A stretch of DNA of 53,416 nt, taken from positions 1-53,416 of the forward strand of contig CAYMEV010000024.1 in NCBI GenBank assembly GCA_964389675.1, read 5' to 3'. A program made the position numbers and the translations under genes. The DNA comes from CAYMEV01 sp964389675 [NCBI: uncultured Candidatus Sumerlaeota bacterium]. Lineage in GTDB: Bacteria; CAYMEV01. This document shows, piece by piece, positions 18,751 to 26,846 of the stretch. The notes under the pieces are model-generated. The model did not search any database and was not told the origin of the DNA. It saw only the letters and a program-made list of their open reading frames with translations. Numbering within the stretch: the first letter of the stretch is position 1; each line of letters begins with the position of its first letter.

Positions 18751-19122
18751 ATGTTAAAAAATTTATGGAAACTGATAACGCTTCTGGTTGTTCTCATTGT
18801 CCTGTACGGTGTTGTTGATATTTATCACTGTCAGTATAATATAATCAAGTATGCAAAAAAGGCTTCAGAAGAGCTTATAAGCGCTGAAAATATAAATGCC
18901 GTAGGACAGCAGATCAAGGGAAAGGCATATACTTGCAGGGATAAACTGAGCATCAAAGACATTGAACTGGAACATAAGAGGCTCTATTCTTCCAGCCAGG
19001 AAACAAACGGTAGGATCCCCTATCAGATAGATATTGTCATCCACTGCAAACAGTCCTTTTTAGGACTGTTTGCAGTGGAAAGAAGTTTTGGTACAACCTC
19101 TACGGTATACCTTCTTCCCTGA
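18751..19122 (+). CDS. Small membrane-anchored protein, unknown
   Basis: 123 residues: one N-terminal transmembrane segment (KLITLLVVLIVLYGVV) followed by an extracytoplasmic domain of about 95 residues with two Cys (about 69 and 101). The layout recalls DUF4845-type or pilin-like minor proteins, but I do not recognise the family. It lies 71 nt downstream of rarA on the same strand and ends one base before the convergent M16 gene stop. A perfect 17-bp inverted repeat is embedded in its 3' coding part (19041-19078). Confidence 0.7.
   Translation: MLKNLWKLITLLVVLIVLYGVVDIYHCQYNIIKYAKKASEELISAENINAVGQQIKGKAYTCRDKLSIKDIELEHKRLYSSSQETNGRIPYQIDIVIHCKQSFLGLFAVERSFGTTSTVYLLP
19041..19078. repeat. 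Perfect 17-bp inverted repeat inside a coding region
   Basis: CCACTGCAAACAGTCCT (19041-19057) and its exact complement AGGACTGTTTGCAGTGG (19062-19078) flank a TTTT loop. It lies about 45-80 nt before the stop of the 18751 gene and the stop of the convergent M16 gene. No T tract follows on either side, so it is not a classical terminator, but it could end or protect transcripts from both directions. Confidence 0.9.
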
Positions 19123-19123
19123 A

Positions 19124-21712
19124 TCATTCAAATTTCTTCTGAACATCCTCAGATGGTTCTGATATAATTATTGTGGCATCATTGAAGTATTTCTCTGCTG
19201 TTTCTTTTAATTTCTCAGGGGTCAATTCTCTGAATTTGGTTATCAATTCGCTTAGGTAGTTATATCCAAGCCCTACAGATTCATAGTAGCAGAGATTGGA
19301 GGCTATATAATTATCCATGAATTCATACTTTATCTGCTGTTCATAATAATTTGTCACAGCATCGATTTCTTCCTGTTTAATGTCGCCTTCCCTGATCTTT
19401 TCAATTTCCCTTTTCAAAACCTCGATAAGGGCATCCTTCTTGTTATACGAGGTTAGAGCAGAGATCCTGAAGAAACCATAGTCTTTTGTTGCGCTGTATC
19501 TTGGATAAGCTGAATATACAAGATTATTATCCCTCCTCGTAGCTTTAAGTATCCTGCCGCTGAAACCGCTGCCAAGGACAGCCTGAATTAAGGTCATCGG
19601 TATATAATCTTCTTCAAACATGCCTGGCGCCTGATAATTAAAAATTATGCTTACCTGTTCAAATGGTGTTTTATTCGTAAATATGCCGGGAAGTCTCGGG
19701 ATGGTAAGGGGTACGCGATCCCCCATTATTTCACCCTTTGGTACACTGTCATATACCATCTGGCTGTACTCTATGGCCTCATCAGTGTTCAGATCACCGA
19801 AGAATGAGCAGATTATCTTATCTGCCTTAAAATAATTCTTATACAGTTCTATCAGATCATCCCTGGATAGATTAAGGGCTATCTCAAGCCTTTTTTCCCT
19901 GCTGATCCCGTATTTCTGGCCCTTATAGAGGATGCTGTCCTTGAAATCATCATAAATGGTCTCAGGATCATCCGTTTTTCTGTTATACTCAGCCTTAAGC
20001 CTCTGCTTGTGCAGTTCAAGCTCCCTTTCACTGAAAGCCGGGTTACTTAATATTTCTGAGATTCTTGACAGAAGCTCAGGATAGTCTGACTTAAGGCTTT
20101 TAGACTGAATATAAAGGCCGTTGCTTCCAATGTTTACTCTTAATGTTATATATCTGTCCTCCAGCCAGCTGTCAAATTCCATGGCATCAAAAGACTTTGT
20201 CCCTCCCCAGAACATCATATCTGTCATGACTTCAAAACTTCCTGCATTTTCAGCAGTTTCATAGTCTGTAGATATTGGCAGATAGAAATATGAATGTATG
20301 AGAGGAGACCTGGTATTCTGTTTGTGAAGGACGGTATAGTTTTCTTTCTCGATCCTGCTTATCTCCGAGACCACATATTCATCTTTTGCAGCTGCCAGCT
20401 CCTTTGCCCCTGTGGGTACTCCGTAGAAAATAACCCTGTTCTTATCGGAAAAATACTCCTTTAATACCCCGATAATGTCTTCAGGCCTGATCTTCTCATA
20501 TTCCTTCATATGAATATCATAGACATCAGGTATTCCGTATTTCAGCATATTACTACCTATATTCATGCAGTCATTCTCTGGAGTCTGGATCTGCAGTACC
20601 CTTTCGGCCTTTTTCCTGTTTATTACATCATCGATCTGCTTCTGGGATATACCTTTCCGGATAATTTCCTGGATTATCTCGTCGGTCAATTTAACTATTT
20701 TATCCATATCTTTGGGATCTTTGGCCTCGAACATTATATTTAAAGTATGGTCATTTGAGTAGTATCCCTGGTTAAAGTAACCGTAGATCCAGTTGACCAG
20801 CTTCATCTCTTCAACAAGCCTGAAAGGAAGGTCGGAATTCCTTTTATAAAAAAGTATCTCGCATGCAAGGTCAATTGATAAAAAGTCCCTGTAATTGCCT
20901 GCTGGAATAATCTTTGTGATGAATCCTCTTGGCTGTGAGATATCAAATTCCTCAATATATTTATATTCACCCACTTTGACCAGTTCAGTCGGATTATAAG
21001 GGGTTTCCAGCCTGCCGGGCTTAAAATCCTTAAAAGCCTCCTTTATCATATCAAGTGTCTCTCCGGGGTTGACATTCCCGGAGACTACAAAGATCATATT
21101 ATTGGGCACATATCTCTTTTTATAGTATTTAAGCAGGTCTTCTCTCTGCAATCCCTTAAAAATCTCAATATCTCCTATAACCTCGTTTTTTACGTGTGAT
21201 TTCAGGTATGCTGTCTCATTGACCCTGTTCCTCATAGCAGCCATGGGAGGCGCAACCCTGTAGACAAATTCCTTGATTATGACCTCTTTTTCCCTTGCTA
21301 CCTCTTCTTCTGTAAAGAGTGAGAACTGCATTGTCTCTGAAAGCATATTTATAGCATCCTGCAGGTATTCGCTGTTCACATCGATGAAATATGCCGTGTG
21401 GTCATATGTTGTATAGGCATTTGAATTTCCTCCTATCTTTTCTGTCCAGTCGACATAATCACTCTCAGATCTTACAGATGTGGTGCTTCCTGATGCAAGG
21501 TGCTCTACAAAATGGGATATCCCGGCACCCAGGAATTCTCCCTCATGAATTGAGCCTGTTTTTACAAAGCAGATCACCATGGCATTTGTACTGCTTGTAT
21601 TTTCCTTTACTACCACTTCCATGCCGTTTGACAGCCTTTCATGCAGTATCTCCTGAGAAAAGACAGGGATACAGAAGATAAGCATGAATACAATCAATAT
21701 GGCCTTCTTCAT
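19124..21712 (-). CDS. Secreted M16 (insulinase/pitrilysin) zinc metallopeptidase
   Basis: 862 residues. A signal peptide (KKAILIVFMLIFCIPVFS) comes first. The zinc motif HXXEH is HFVEH (67-71), with the third ligand Glu148 in IIKEF, at the usual spacing. Two M16 core domains and a second inactive-type half (RLPGIF, VLGSGFSGRIL) follow, giving the full-length clamshell of about 860-930 residues. Expected to act in the periplasm or at the outer membrane on peptides. The start overlaps the M23 stop by 4 nt (ATGA), with AAAGGAG just upstream, so the two peptidases are translationally coupled. Tail-to-tail with the 18751 gene. Confidence 0.92.
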   Translation of the reverse strand: MKKAILIVFMLIFCIPVFSQEILHERLSNGMEVVVKENTSSTNAMVICFVKTGSIHEGEFLGAGISHFVEHLASGSTTSVRSESDYVDWTEKIGGNSNAYTTYDHTAYFIDVNSEYLQDAINMLSETMQFSLFTEEEVAREKEVIIKEFVYRVAPPMAAMRNRVNETAYLKSHVKNEVIGDIEIFKGLQREDLLKYYKKRYVPNNMIFVVSGNVNPGETLDMIKEAFKDFKPGRLETPYNPTELVKVGEYKYIEEFDISQPRGFITKIIPAGNYRDFLSIDLACEILFYKRNSDLPFRLVEEMKLVNWIYGYFNQGYYSNDHTLNIMFEAKDPKDMDKIVKLTDEIIQEIIRKGISQKQIDDVINRKKAERVLQIQTPENDCMNIGSNMLKYGIPDVYDIHMKEYEKIRPEDIIGVLKEYFSDKNRVIFYGVPTGAKELAAAKDEYVVSEISRIEKENYTVLHKQNTRSPLIHSYFYLPISTDYETAENAGSFEVMTDMMFWGGTKSFDAMEFDSWLEDRYITLRVNIGSNGLYIQSKSLKSDYPELLSRISEILSNPAFSERELELHKQRLKAEYNRKTDDPETIYDDFKDSILYKGQKYGISREKRLEIALNLSRDDLIELYKNYFKADKIICSFFGDLNTDEAIEYSQMVYDSVPKGEIMGDRVPLTIPRLPGIFTNKTPFEQVSIIFNYQAPGMFEEDYIPMTLIQAVLGSGFSGRILKATRRDNNLVYSAYPRYSATKDYGFFRISALTSYNKKDALIEVLKREIEKIREGDIKQEEIDAVTNYYEQQIKYEFMDNYIASNLCYYESVGLGYNYLSELITKFRELTPEKLKETAEKYFNDATIIISEPSEDVQKKFE

Positions 21713-22638
21713 TCTATTACTCCTTTGTGTTTATTAATATCCTTAATCAGATCGTTCAAAAAACGGAAAGACAATGGATTTATGTCTTTCAGCAGAAATT
21801 TTACCTGCCAGTGAAGATGGGGGCCTGTGGACCTTCCCGTTGTACCTACGAATCCGACTGTATCACCGGATGCAACAATATCCCCCTCATTTGCTGCAAA
21901 TCTGTCAAGATGACAAAATATTGTAAAAATACCCAGGCCATTATCAATAATGATAATATTCCCCTCATAAAAATAGTCCCGGCCGGTAAGAACGACATTC
22001 CCGCTGAGCGGTGCAAAAACCGGTGTACCTGATGGCCTGGATATATCAACCCCTTTATGCCTTGACACCTCGATATTATTTCTCAGCCTCTTCTGGCCAA
22101 AGGACTTGTACTCATCCAGGTCAGCATTGCTGACAGGTTCTGTATAGCCGTCAAGTATATACAGTTTTGGCGTGACTGGCTGGAGTGCATCATAGATCTT
22201 TTTAACCTCTTTTTTCCTGTTCTCAATCTCTTCAGCTGTTTTAGCCTGGGCTCTTGGTATATTTTTCGGCAGTCTCCAGACATCAAATTTTCTTCTGTCA
22301 TAATTGATCAGGATATCCTTTGATAAAAGGGCCTCTTTATGCCTGTATATTATCCTTATAGGGTATTTCCCCGCATCTTTCCTGAAATCCTGGGCAAATA
22401 TGGCGATATAATCCTGCCAGAATGGCAGGAAGCCCAGCTGATTATTCTCGTCCAAAACTACCTTCTCAGGGATAATGCCTGATTTTGGTGTTATTTTTAT
22501 AAAGACTGCATCACCCTGTTTCGGGTTTTTATTATATATAATGCAGTCAAACTCCTCAAATTGATATTCTGCATGGTTTTCAGCATATATGGAAAGAAGG
22601 GCTGAAAACAAAAAAATAATAATAAAGGCCTTTTTCAA
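21709..22638 (-). CDS. Exported M23 (LytM-type) peptidoglycan endopeptidase
   Basis: 309 residues. Signal peptide (KKAFIIIFLFSALLSIYA), an Ig-like N-terminal region (about 25-115) that resembles those of other M23 proteins, a linker, then the LytM domain (about 185-285). Zinc and catalytic residues are present: His194 and Asp198 (HKGVDIS), His243 (FCHLD), and His274-Leu-His276 (GPHLHW). The intact HxxxD and HxH motifs suggest an active cell-wall hydrolase rather than a degenerate activator. First gene of a two-gene unit with the M16 peptidase. Confidence 0.92.
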   Translation of the reverse strand: MKKAFIIIFLFSALLSIYAENHAEYQFEEFDCIIYNKNPKQGDAVFIKITPKSGIIPEKVVLDENNQLGFLPFWQDYIAIFAQDFRKDAGKYPIRIIYRHKEALLSKDILINYDRRKFDVWRLPKNIPRAQAKTAEEIENRKKEVKKIYDALQPVTPKLYILDGYTEPVSNADLDEYKSFGQKRLRNNIEVSRHKGVDISRPSGTPVFAPLSGNVVLTGRDYFYEGNIIIIDNGLGIFTIFCHLDRFAANEGDIVASGDTVGFVGTTGRSTGPHLHWQVKFLLKDINPLSFRFLNDLIKDINKHKGVIE

Positions 22639-22767
22639 AGCTGTTCCTTTAATCTGAATAAAATAATAGCACAGGATATTTTAGCTTAAACTATTATTTA
22701 TAAAATACCAGAATATTTCAGATTTGTTCTAATAATTCTACAAAAACCAGATTTTCATATGGACGCT

Positions 22768-25368
22768 TCAGAGAAGCTTTTTCAGCTTTTCCAGAAGAAG
22801 CAGCGCTTCTATAGGAGTTGTATTGTTTATATCAACCTTATGGAGTATATCCCTTATGCGGTTTGCTTCCTTCTCAAAAAGGGTTTTCTGTCTGGCTTCT
22901 GATTCATCAGGCTGTTCATTGCGGGCTTTAAGCCCGTCAACCAGGTTATTGCTTTCATTGCTTTCAAGTGTAGCAAGGATCTTCCTTGCCTTTTGTATTA
23001 TCTCAAAGGGAATGCCCGCCATTTCTGCAACATCAATTCCATAGCTCTTATCAGCAGTACCCGGGATGATCTTCCTTAAGAATACAAGCTTATTATTATA
23101 TTCCTTCACCTGGATGCAGTAATTTTCAATACCTCCATATTCATCACCAAGTATCGTAAGTTCATTATAATGCGTTGCAAACATGGTATAAGCTCCGATA
23201 TGCCTGAAAATATATTCTGAAATAGCCCATGCTATGCTTATGCCGTCATAGGTGGATGTCCCCCTCCCCACTTCATCAAGGAGTATCAGGCTTCTTGATG
23301 TGCTGTTCTTTAAGATCAGGGCTGTTTCAGACATTTCAACCAGGAATGTGCTCATGCCCTTGGATAGATAATCTGATGACCCTATCCTTGTAAAGACACG
23401 GTCTATGATAGGAATGCTGGCATACTTTGCAGGGACATAGCATCCAATGTGCGCGAGAAGGATTATTAAAGCGTTTTGCCTCAGATATGTAGACTTGCCA
23501 GCCATATTCGGGCCGGTGATTATATAGAACCTTGCATCATCATTAAACAGCAGGTCATTGGGGATGAATTCCCTGTTCAAAAAGCTTTCAACAAGGGGAT
23601 GCCTCCCGTCTCTGATATCAATAATACCCTCATCAGATATAACTGGCCTTGAATACCTGTTCCTCTGAGCTGTGAAACTGAATGATAAAAGCGTATCAAG
23701 CCTTCCGATGATCCCTGCACTTGTTTTTAATGACCTGGAATAGGCTTTCAGGCTCAAAAGAAGCTCTTCGAATATTTCCTTTTCAAGTGCCAGCCTCTTT
23801 TCTTCGGCATTAAGAATAACATGCTCAAGCTTATAAAGGTCCGGTGTAACAAATCTCTCATTATTGACGAGAGTCTGCTTTTTTTTGTAATTTTCAGGGG
23901 CCATGGCTGATTTGCTCTTGGGTATGTCGATATAATAACCGAATACTTTATTATATCCGACCTTCAGATTATTTATTCCTGTAAGCTTTCTCTGCTCCTC
24001 CTCATAATTAAGGATCAGCTGCTGGCTGTTTGATATAATGCCGGCTGTTCTGGCAAGCTCTTCACTGCAGTCTGTCCTGATATATCCGCCATCCCTGGTG
24101 TGGGATGGAGGATCTTCAGCTATGGTCCTTTCGATCAGTGAGACTGCATCTGAAAAATCAGCAATACCATCTGCCATACTGGATAATGGGCCTGCATCAT
24201 AGCCTGTAAGCTCTGCCTTGATCCTGATTGCCAGGATAAGGCTTTCCTTCAATGCTGCCAGGTCTCTGGGTGTTGCATTATTATGTTCTATCCTCCCGTT
24301 GATTCTTTCAATATCCGATACATCCTTTAGAAGCGATGAGACCTCATCATGCTTTTTGCGGTTTTTATAAAAGAACTCTACAATATCCAGCCTTTTGCTT
24401 ATTTCATCCCTGTCCTGCAGGGGATTTAACAGCCAGTACCTCAATGTCCTTGTTCCCATTGCTGTTCTGGTATTGTTCAGGAGCTTATAAAGGGTATTTT
24501 CCTGGGATTTTGAATCAGTATTGAGAAGCTCGAGATTCTTTATTGTTGAGGAATCCAGGTCCATGTACTCCGATGTATTATAGAAATCAATATCGTTTAC
24601 AAAGCCCAGGCGTATCCCCTTTTCTTTTGTAAATTCATCAGCAAGGTACAGGGACAGAAGTAGCTCTTCTCTCTGCTGAACTGCAAAATGCTGGAGGTTG
24701 TTTGTGGGAATGGAGGTAATAATGTCCTGTTTCCAGAGAGAGAACCTGTTCTTTGATATTCTGTATTCCCTTACAGGAATATTAAGGTCTGTCAGTACAG
24801 ATATATTCTGTCTTAATTGCTGGCATATAGTGTCTGATGCGATTATCTCTGTCGGGGAGAACTTTGTAAGTTCATCATAGATCCTTTGAGAACTGATGTC
24901 AATGTGAGTCATTTTTATTTCCTGGGTGGAAATATCAATGAACACAAGCCCGCAGGATCCGTTCATCTCGGCAATACTGCAGAGGTAATTATTGCTCTCA
25001 CTGTCAAGGTATTCCTGCTCTATTATTGTTCCGGGCGTAATTACCCTTATAACCTCACGCTTAACAATCCCCTTTGCTGATTTTGGATCTTCGACCTGTT
25101 CGCATATTGCAACATTAACTCCGCTTTCAAGCAGTTTCGGGAGGTATTTTGTGATGCTGTGGTAAGGTATGCCGCATAGAGGGGAGTCATTTGAGTCCCT
25201 GTTTCTGCTTGTAAGGGTTATATTGAGTATCTTTGATGCTTTTACTGCATCTTTATCAAACATCTCATAGAAGTCGCCCATCCTGAACAGCAGTATCTCA
25301 TCCTGATACCTGCTTTTGATCTTAAAATACTGCTCCATCAGGGGAGTGAGCTTTTTTTCAGGCTGCAT
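22768..25368 (-). CDS. mutS: DNA mismatch repair protein MutS
   Basis: 866 residues, normal length. Mismatch-binding Phe-X-Glu is Phe33-Tyr-Glu35 in MGDFYEMF. The connector, lever and clamp domains follow (VFGYYIDIPKS, YKKKQTLVNNERF), then the ABC-type ATPase with Walker A TGPNMAGKSTYLRQ (Lys625), the DYLSKGMSTFLVEM motif, Walker B SLILLDEVGRGTSTYDG and the ATHYNEL switch. The C-terminal helix-turn-helix dimer domain ends IEALLLLEKLKKL. It starts 5 nt downstream of the LapA-like gene in a kdsB-led operon. mutL is not in the window. Confidence 0.97.
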   Translation of the reverse strand: MQPEKKLTPLMEQYFKIKSRYQDEILLFRMGDFYEMFDKDAVKASKILNITLTSRNRDSNDSPLCGIPYHSITKYLPKLLESGVNVAICEQVEDPKSAKGIVKREVIRVITPGTIIEQEYLDSESNNYLCSIAEMNGSCGLVFIDISTQEIKMTHIDISSQRIYDELTKFSPTEIIASDTICQQLRQNISVLTDLNIPVREYRISKNRFSLWKQDIITSIPTNNLQHFAVQQREELLLSLYLADEFTKEKGIRLGFVNDIDFYNTSEYMDLDSSTIKNLELLNTDSKSQENTLYKLLNNTRTAMGTRTLRYWLLNPLQDRDEISKRLDIVEFFYKNRKKHDEVSSLLKDVSDIERINGRIEHNNATPRDLAALKESLILAIRIKAELTGYDAGPLSSMADGIADFSDAVSLIERTIAEDPPSHTRDGGYIRTDCSEELARTAGIISNSQQLILNYEEEQRKLTGINNLKVGYNKVFGYYIDIPKSKSAMAPENYKKKQTLVNNERFVTPDLYKLEHVILNAEEKRLALEKEIFEELLLSLKAYSRSLKTSAGIIGRLDTLLSFSFTAQRNRYSRPVISDEGIIDIRDGRHPLVESFLNREFIPNDLLFNDDARFYIITGPNMAGKSTYLRQNALIILLAHIGCYVPAKYASIPIIDRVFTRIGSSDYLSKGMSTFLVEMSETALILKNSTSRSLILLDEVGRGTSTYDGISIAWAISEYIFRHIGAYTMFATHYNELTILGDEYGGIENYCIQVKEYNNKLVFLRKIIPGTADKSYGIDVAEMAGIPFEIIQKARKILATLESNESNNLVDGLKARNEQPDESEARQKTLFEKEANRIRDILHKVDINNTTPIEALLLLEKLKKLL

Positions 25369-25373
25369 AGAGT

Positions 25374-25760
25374 TTATTCGGTCATATCCCCGTTCTCATC
25401 ATTATCAGGTTCATCTTGGTCTGTTCCTGATTCAGCTGGAGGCCCGCCTGCGGGATGAAGGTTCTGGTTTACCAGGCTCAACTGAGATATTTCATTCTTC
25501 AGAGAGTCGATCATCCTCTTCTGCTTCTTTATAATTGCAGCATTTTTTATTGCCATGATAAGCAGTGGAAACCCTGTAAGAATCATTCCTACAACAAGTG
25601 AAAAGCTGAAATACAGTATCATAGGAGAAGGGCCCAGCGGTTTCCTGACCGGGGGGATATACATTGTGATCTCCTTGGAAAGCTCAGCATAATTCTTGTA
25701 AACGAACACGCCGACAAATACTATTATCAGCAGTACAAAACCAACCTTCAGGTAAAGCAT
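25374..25760 (-). CDS. LapA-like (DUF1049-type) two-helix membrane protein
   Basis: 128 residues: two transmembrane segments (about 5-21 and 48-70) separated by a polar loop, a short coiled coil (KKQKRMIDSLKNEISQL), and an acidic Pro/Gly-rich tail. This is the architecture of LapA-domain proteins linked to LPS assembly; the match is by layout only and confidence is modest. AAGGAG precedes its ATG. It lies 12 nt after kdsB (an LPS-core enzyme) and 5 nt before mutS, so it belongs to that operon. Confidence 0.6.
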   Translation of the reverse strand: MLYLKVGFVLLIIVFVGVFVYKNYAELSKEITMYIPPVRKPLGPSPMILYFSFSLVVGMILTGFPLLIMAIKNAAIIKKQKRMIDSLKNEISQLSLVNQNLHPAGGPPAESGTDQDEPDNDENGDMTE

Positions 25761-25772
25761 TGATAATACTCC

Positions 25773-26504
25773 TTATATTGAATTTAGATAATCTTCAACC
25801 TTTTTTATATCTTCTATGGTATCAACCCCGATAAGCCTTTTTTTAATATTTATTACACTTATCCTTTCGCCGTTTTCTAATATCCTGAGCTGTTCAAGCT
25901 TTTCAGCCCTTTCAAGGCTGGATTCCTCCCAGGAATTGAACATTTCCAGTGATCGTGCCTTAAATCCGTAAATTCCTATATGCTTTCTGTAGATTACATC
26001 CTCCATATCATCTCTATTGTAGGGTATCGGGCTTCTTGAAAAATAAAGGGCATAATTATCGCCGGACGTGACAACCTTGACAATGTTCGTGCTGGATATT
26101 TCTTCAGGGTCTTTTATCTCAGTGCTGAGAGTTGCAAACCCTGAACTGCTTTTATAGGTCTCCTCTGCAAGCATCTCTATTATATCTAAGGATATAAGCG
26201 GTTCATCGCCCTGGAGATTGATAATTATATCCGCTTTTTCAATATTCTTAAATGCCCAGTAGACCCTCTCTGTGCCATTTTTGAAAGGAAAGCCGGATAG
26301 CAGGACTCTACAGTAATCATACTCTTTAAGCGATTCCTTTATCCTTTCGTCGTCAGTAGCAACATATACCCTATAGTCCGGGCTGGAAGGCCTTATCTGC
26401 TCTACTACCCGTTTAATCATCTCCTTGCCTGCTATTTTCATGAGAGGCTTGCCTTCTAACCTTGTAGATCCGTATCTTGCTGGGATAATTATATTTACCT
26501 TCAT
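25773..26504 (-). CDS. kdsB: 3-deoxy-manno-octulosonate cytidylyltransferase (CMP-Kdo synthetase)
   Basis: 243 residues, family length. Nucleotide-binding start IIPARYGSTRLEGKPL (residues 6-21), ATDDERI, the metal-binding NLQGDEPL motif, and YFSRSPIPYNRD followed by HIGIYGFKA. It activates Kdo with CTP for lipid A-Kdo synthesis, evidence that the host makes LPS. First gene of the kdsB / LapA-like / mutS operon. Its start region borders the decayed fmt fragment at 26516-26712. Confidence 0.96.
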   Translation of the reverse strand: MKVNIIIPARYGSTRLEGKPLMKIAGKEMIKRVVEQIRPSSPDYRVYVATDDERIKESLKEYDYCRVLLSGFPFKNGTERVYWAFKNIEKADIIINLQGDEPLISLDIIEMLAEETYKSSSGFATLSTEIKDPEEISSTNIVKVVTSGDNYALYFSRSPIPYNRDDMEDVIYRKHIGIYGFKARSLEMFNSWEESSLERAEKLEQLRILENGERISVINIKKRLIGVDTIEDIKKVEDYLNSI

Positions 26505-26846
26505 AGGGTACTAAGCATATCATAAAATCAATTAAATATCAATTATATATATCCGGTGAAATTACTGATCAAACCCTGGATTTTTACTTATTATAGTCTA
26601 TCCCCGGGGAAAATCATAACCGGATAGCCGGGATTTTGAGATCTGCACCCTTTTTTTGTTAAAAATACCATATGACGTGAGATAGCCTGCTAAAGCCCTT
26701 ATATTATTATGGATATTTAGCAATACTAATACTTAAAGAAGATTGAGCTTTTTTTTAGCAATAAATTTTGATTTACCTTTAAAAATATAATCAAAATGTA
26801 TGTAAAAGGTTGAAATCCACTACTGATTCTGCTAAAAATATATTAT
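26505..26846. other. Intergenic junction: kdsB leader, decayed fmt copy, leader of propeller-phosphatase
   Basis: 342 bp. From left to right: the short kdsB leader; the degraded duplicate of the fmt 3' region (26516-26712); and an AT-rich stretch (26713-26846) that leads into the phosphatase gene without a visible Shine-Dalgarno. I see no terminator here. Confidence 0.7.
26516..26712 (-). pseudogene. Degraded duplicate of the fmt 3' region
   Basis: Two blocks match the real fmt end. Bases 26608-26711 align without gaps to 30647-30750 (offset 4039); the minus strand reads IHNNIRALAGYL...IFNKKRVQISKSRLSG against IHNKIRGLTGYL...VFNKKRLQILKSELSD in Fmt. Bases 26516-26560 align to about 30424-30468 just past the fmt stop (offset 3908), so this copy has lost about 131 nt in between and is out of frame. 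Protein-level similarity is strong while DNA has diverged, so the duplication is not recent. Confidence 0.85.
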
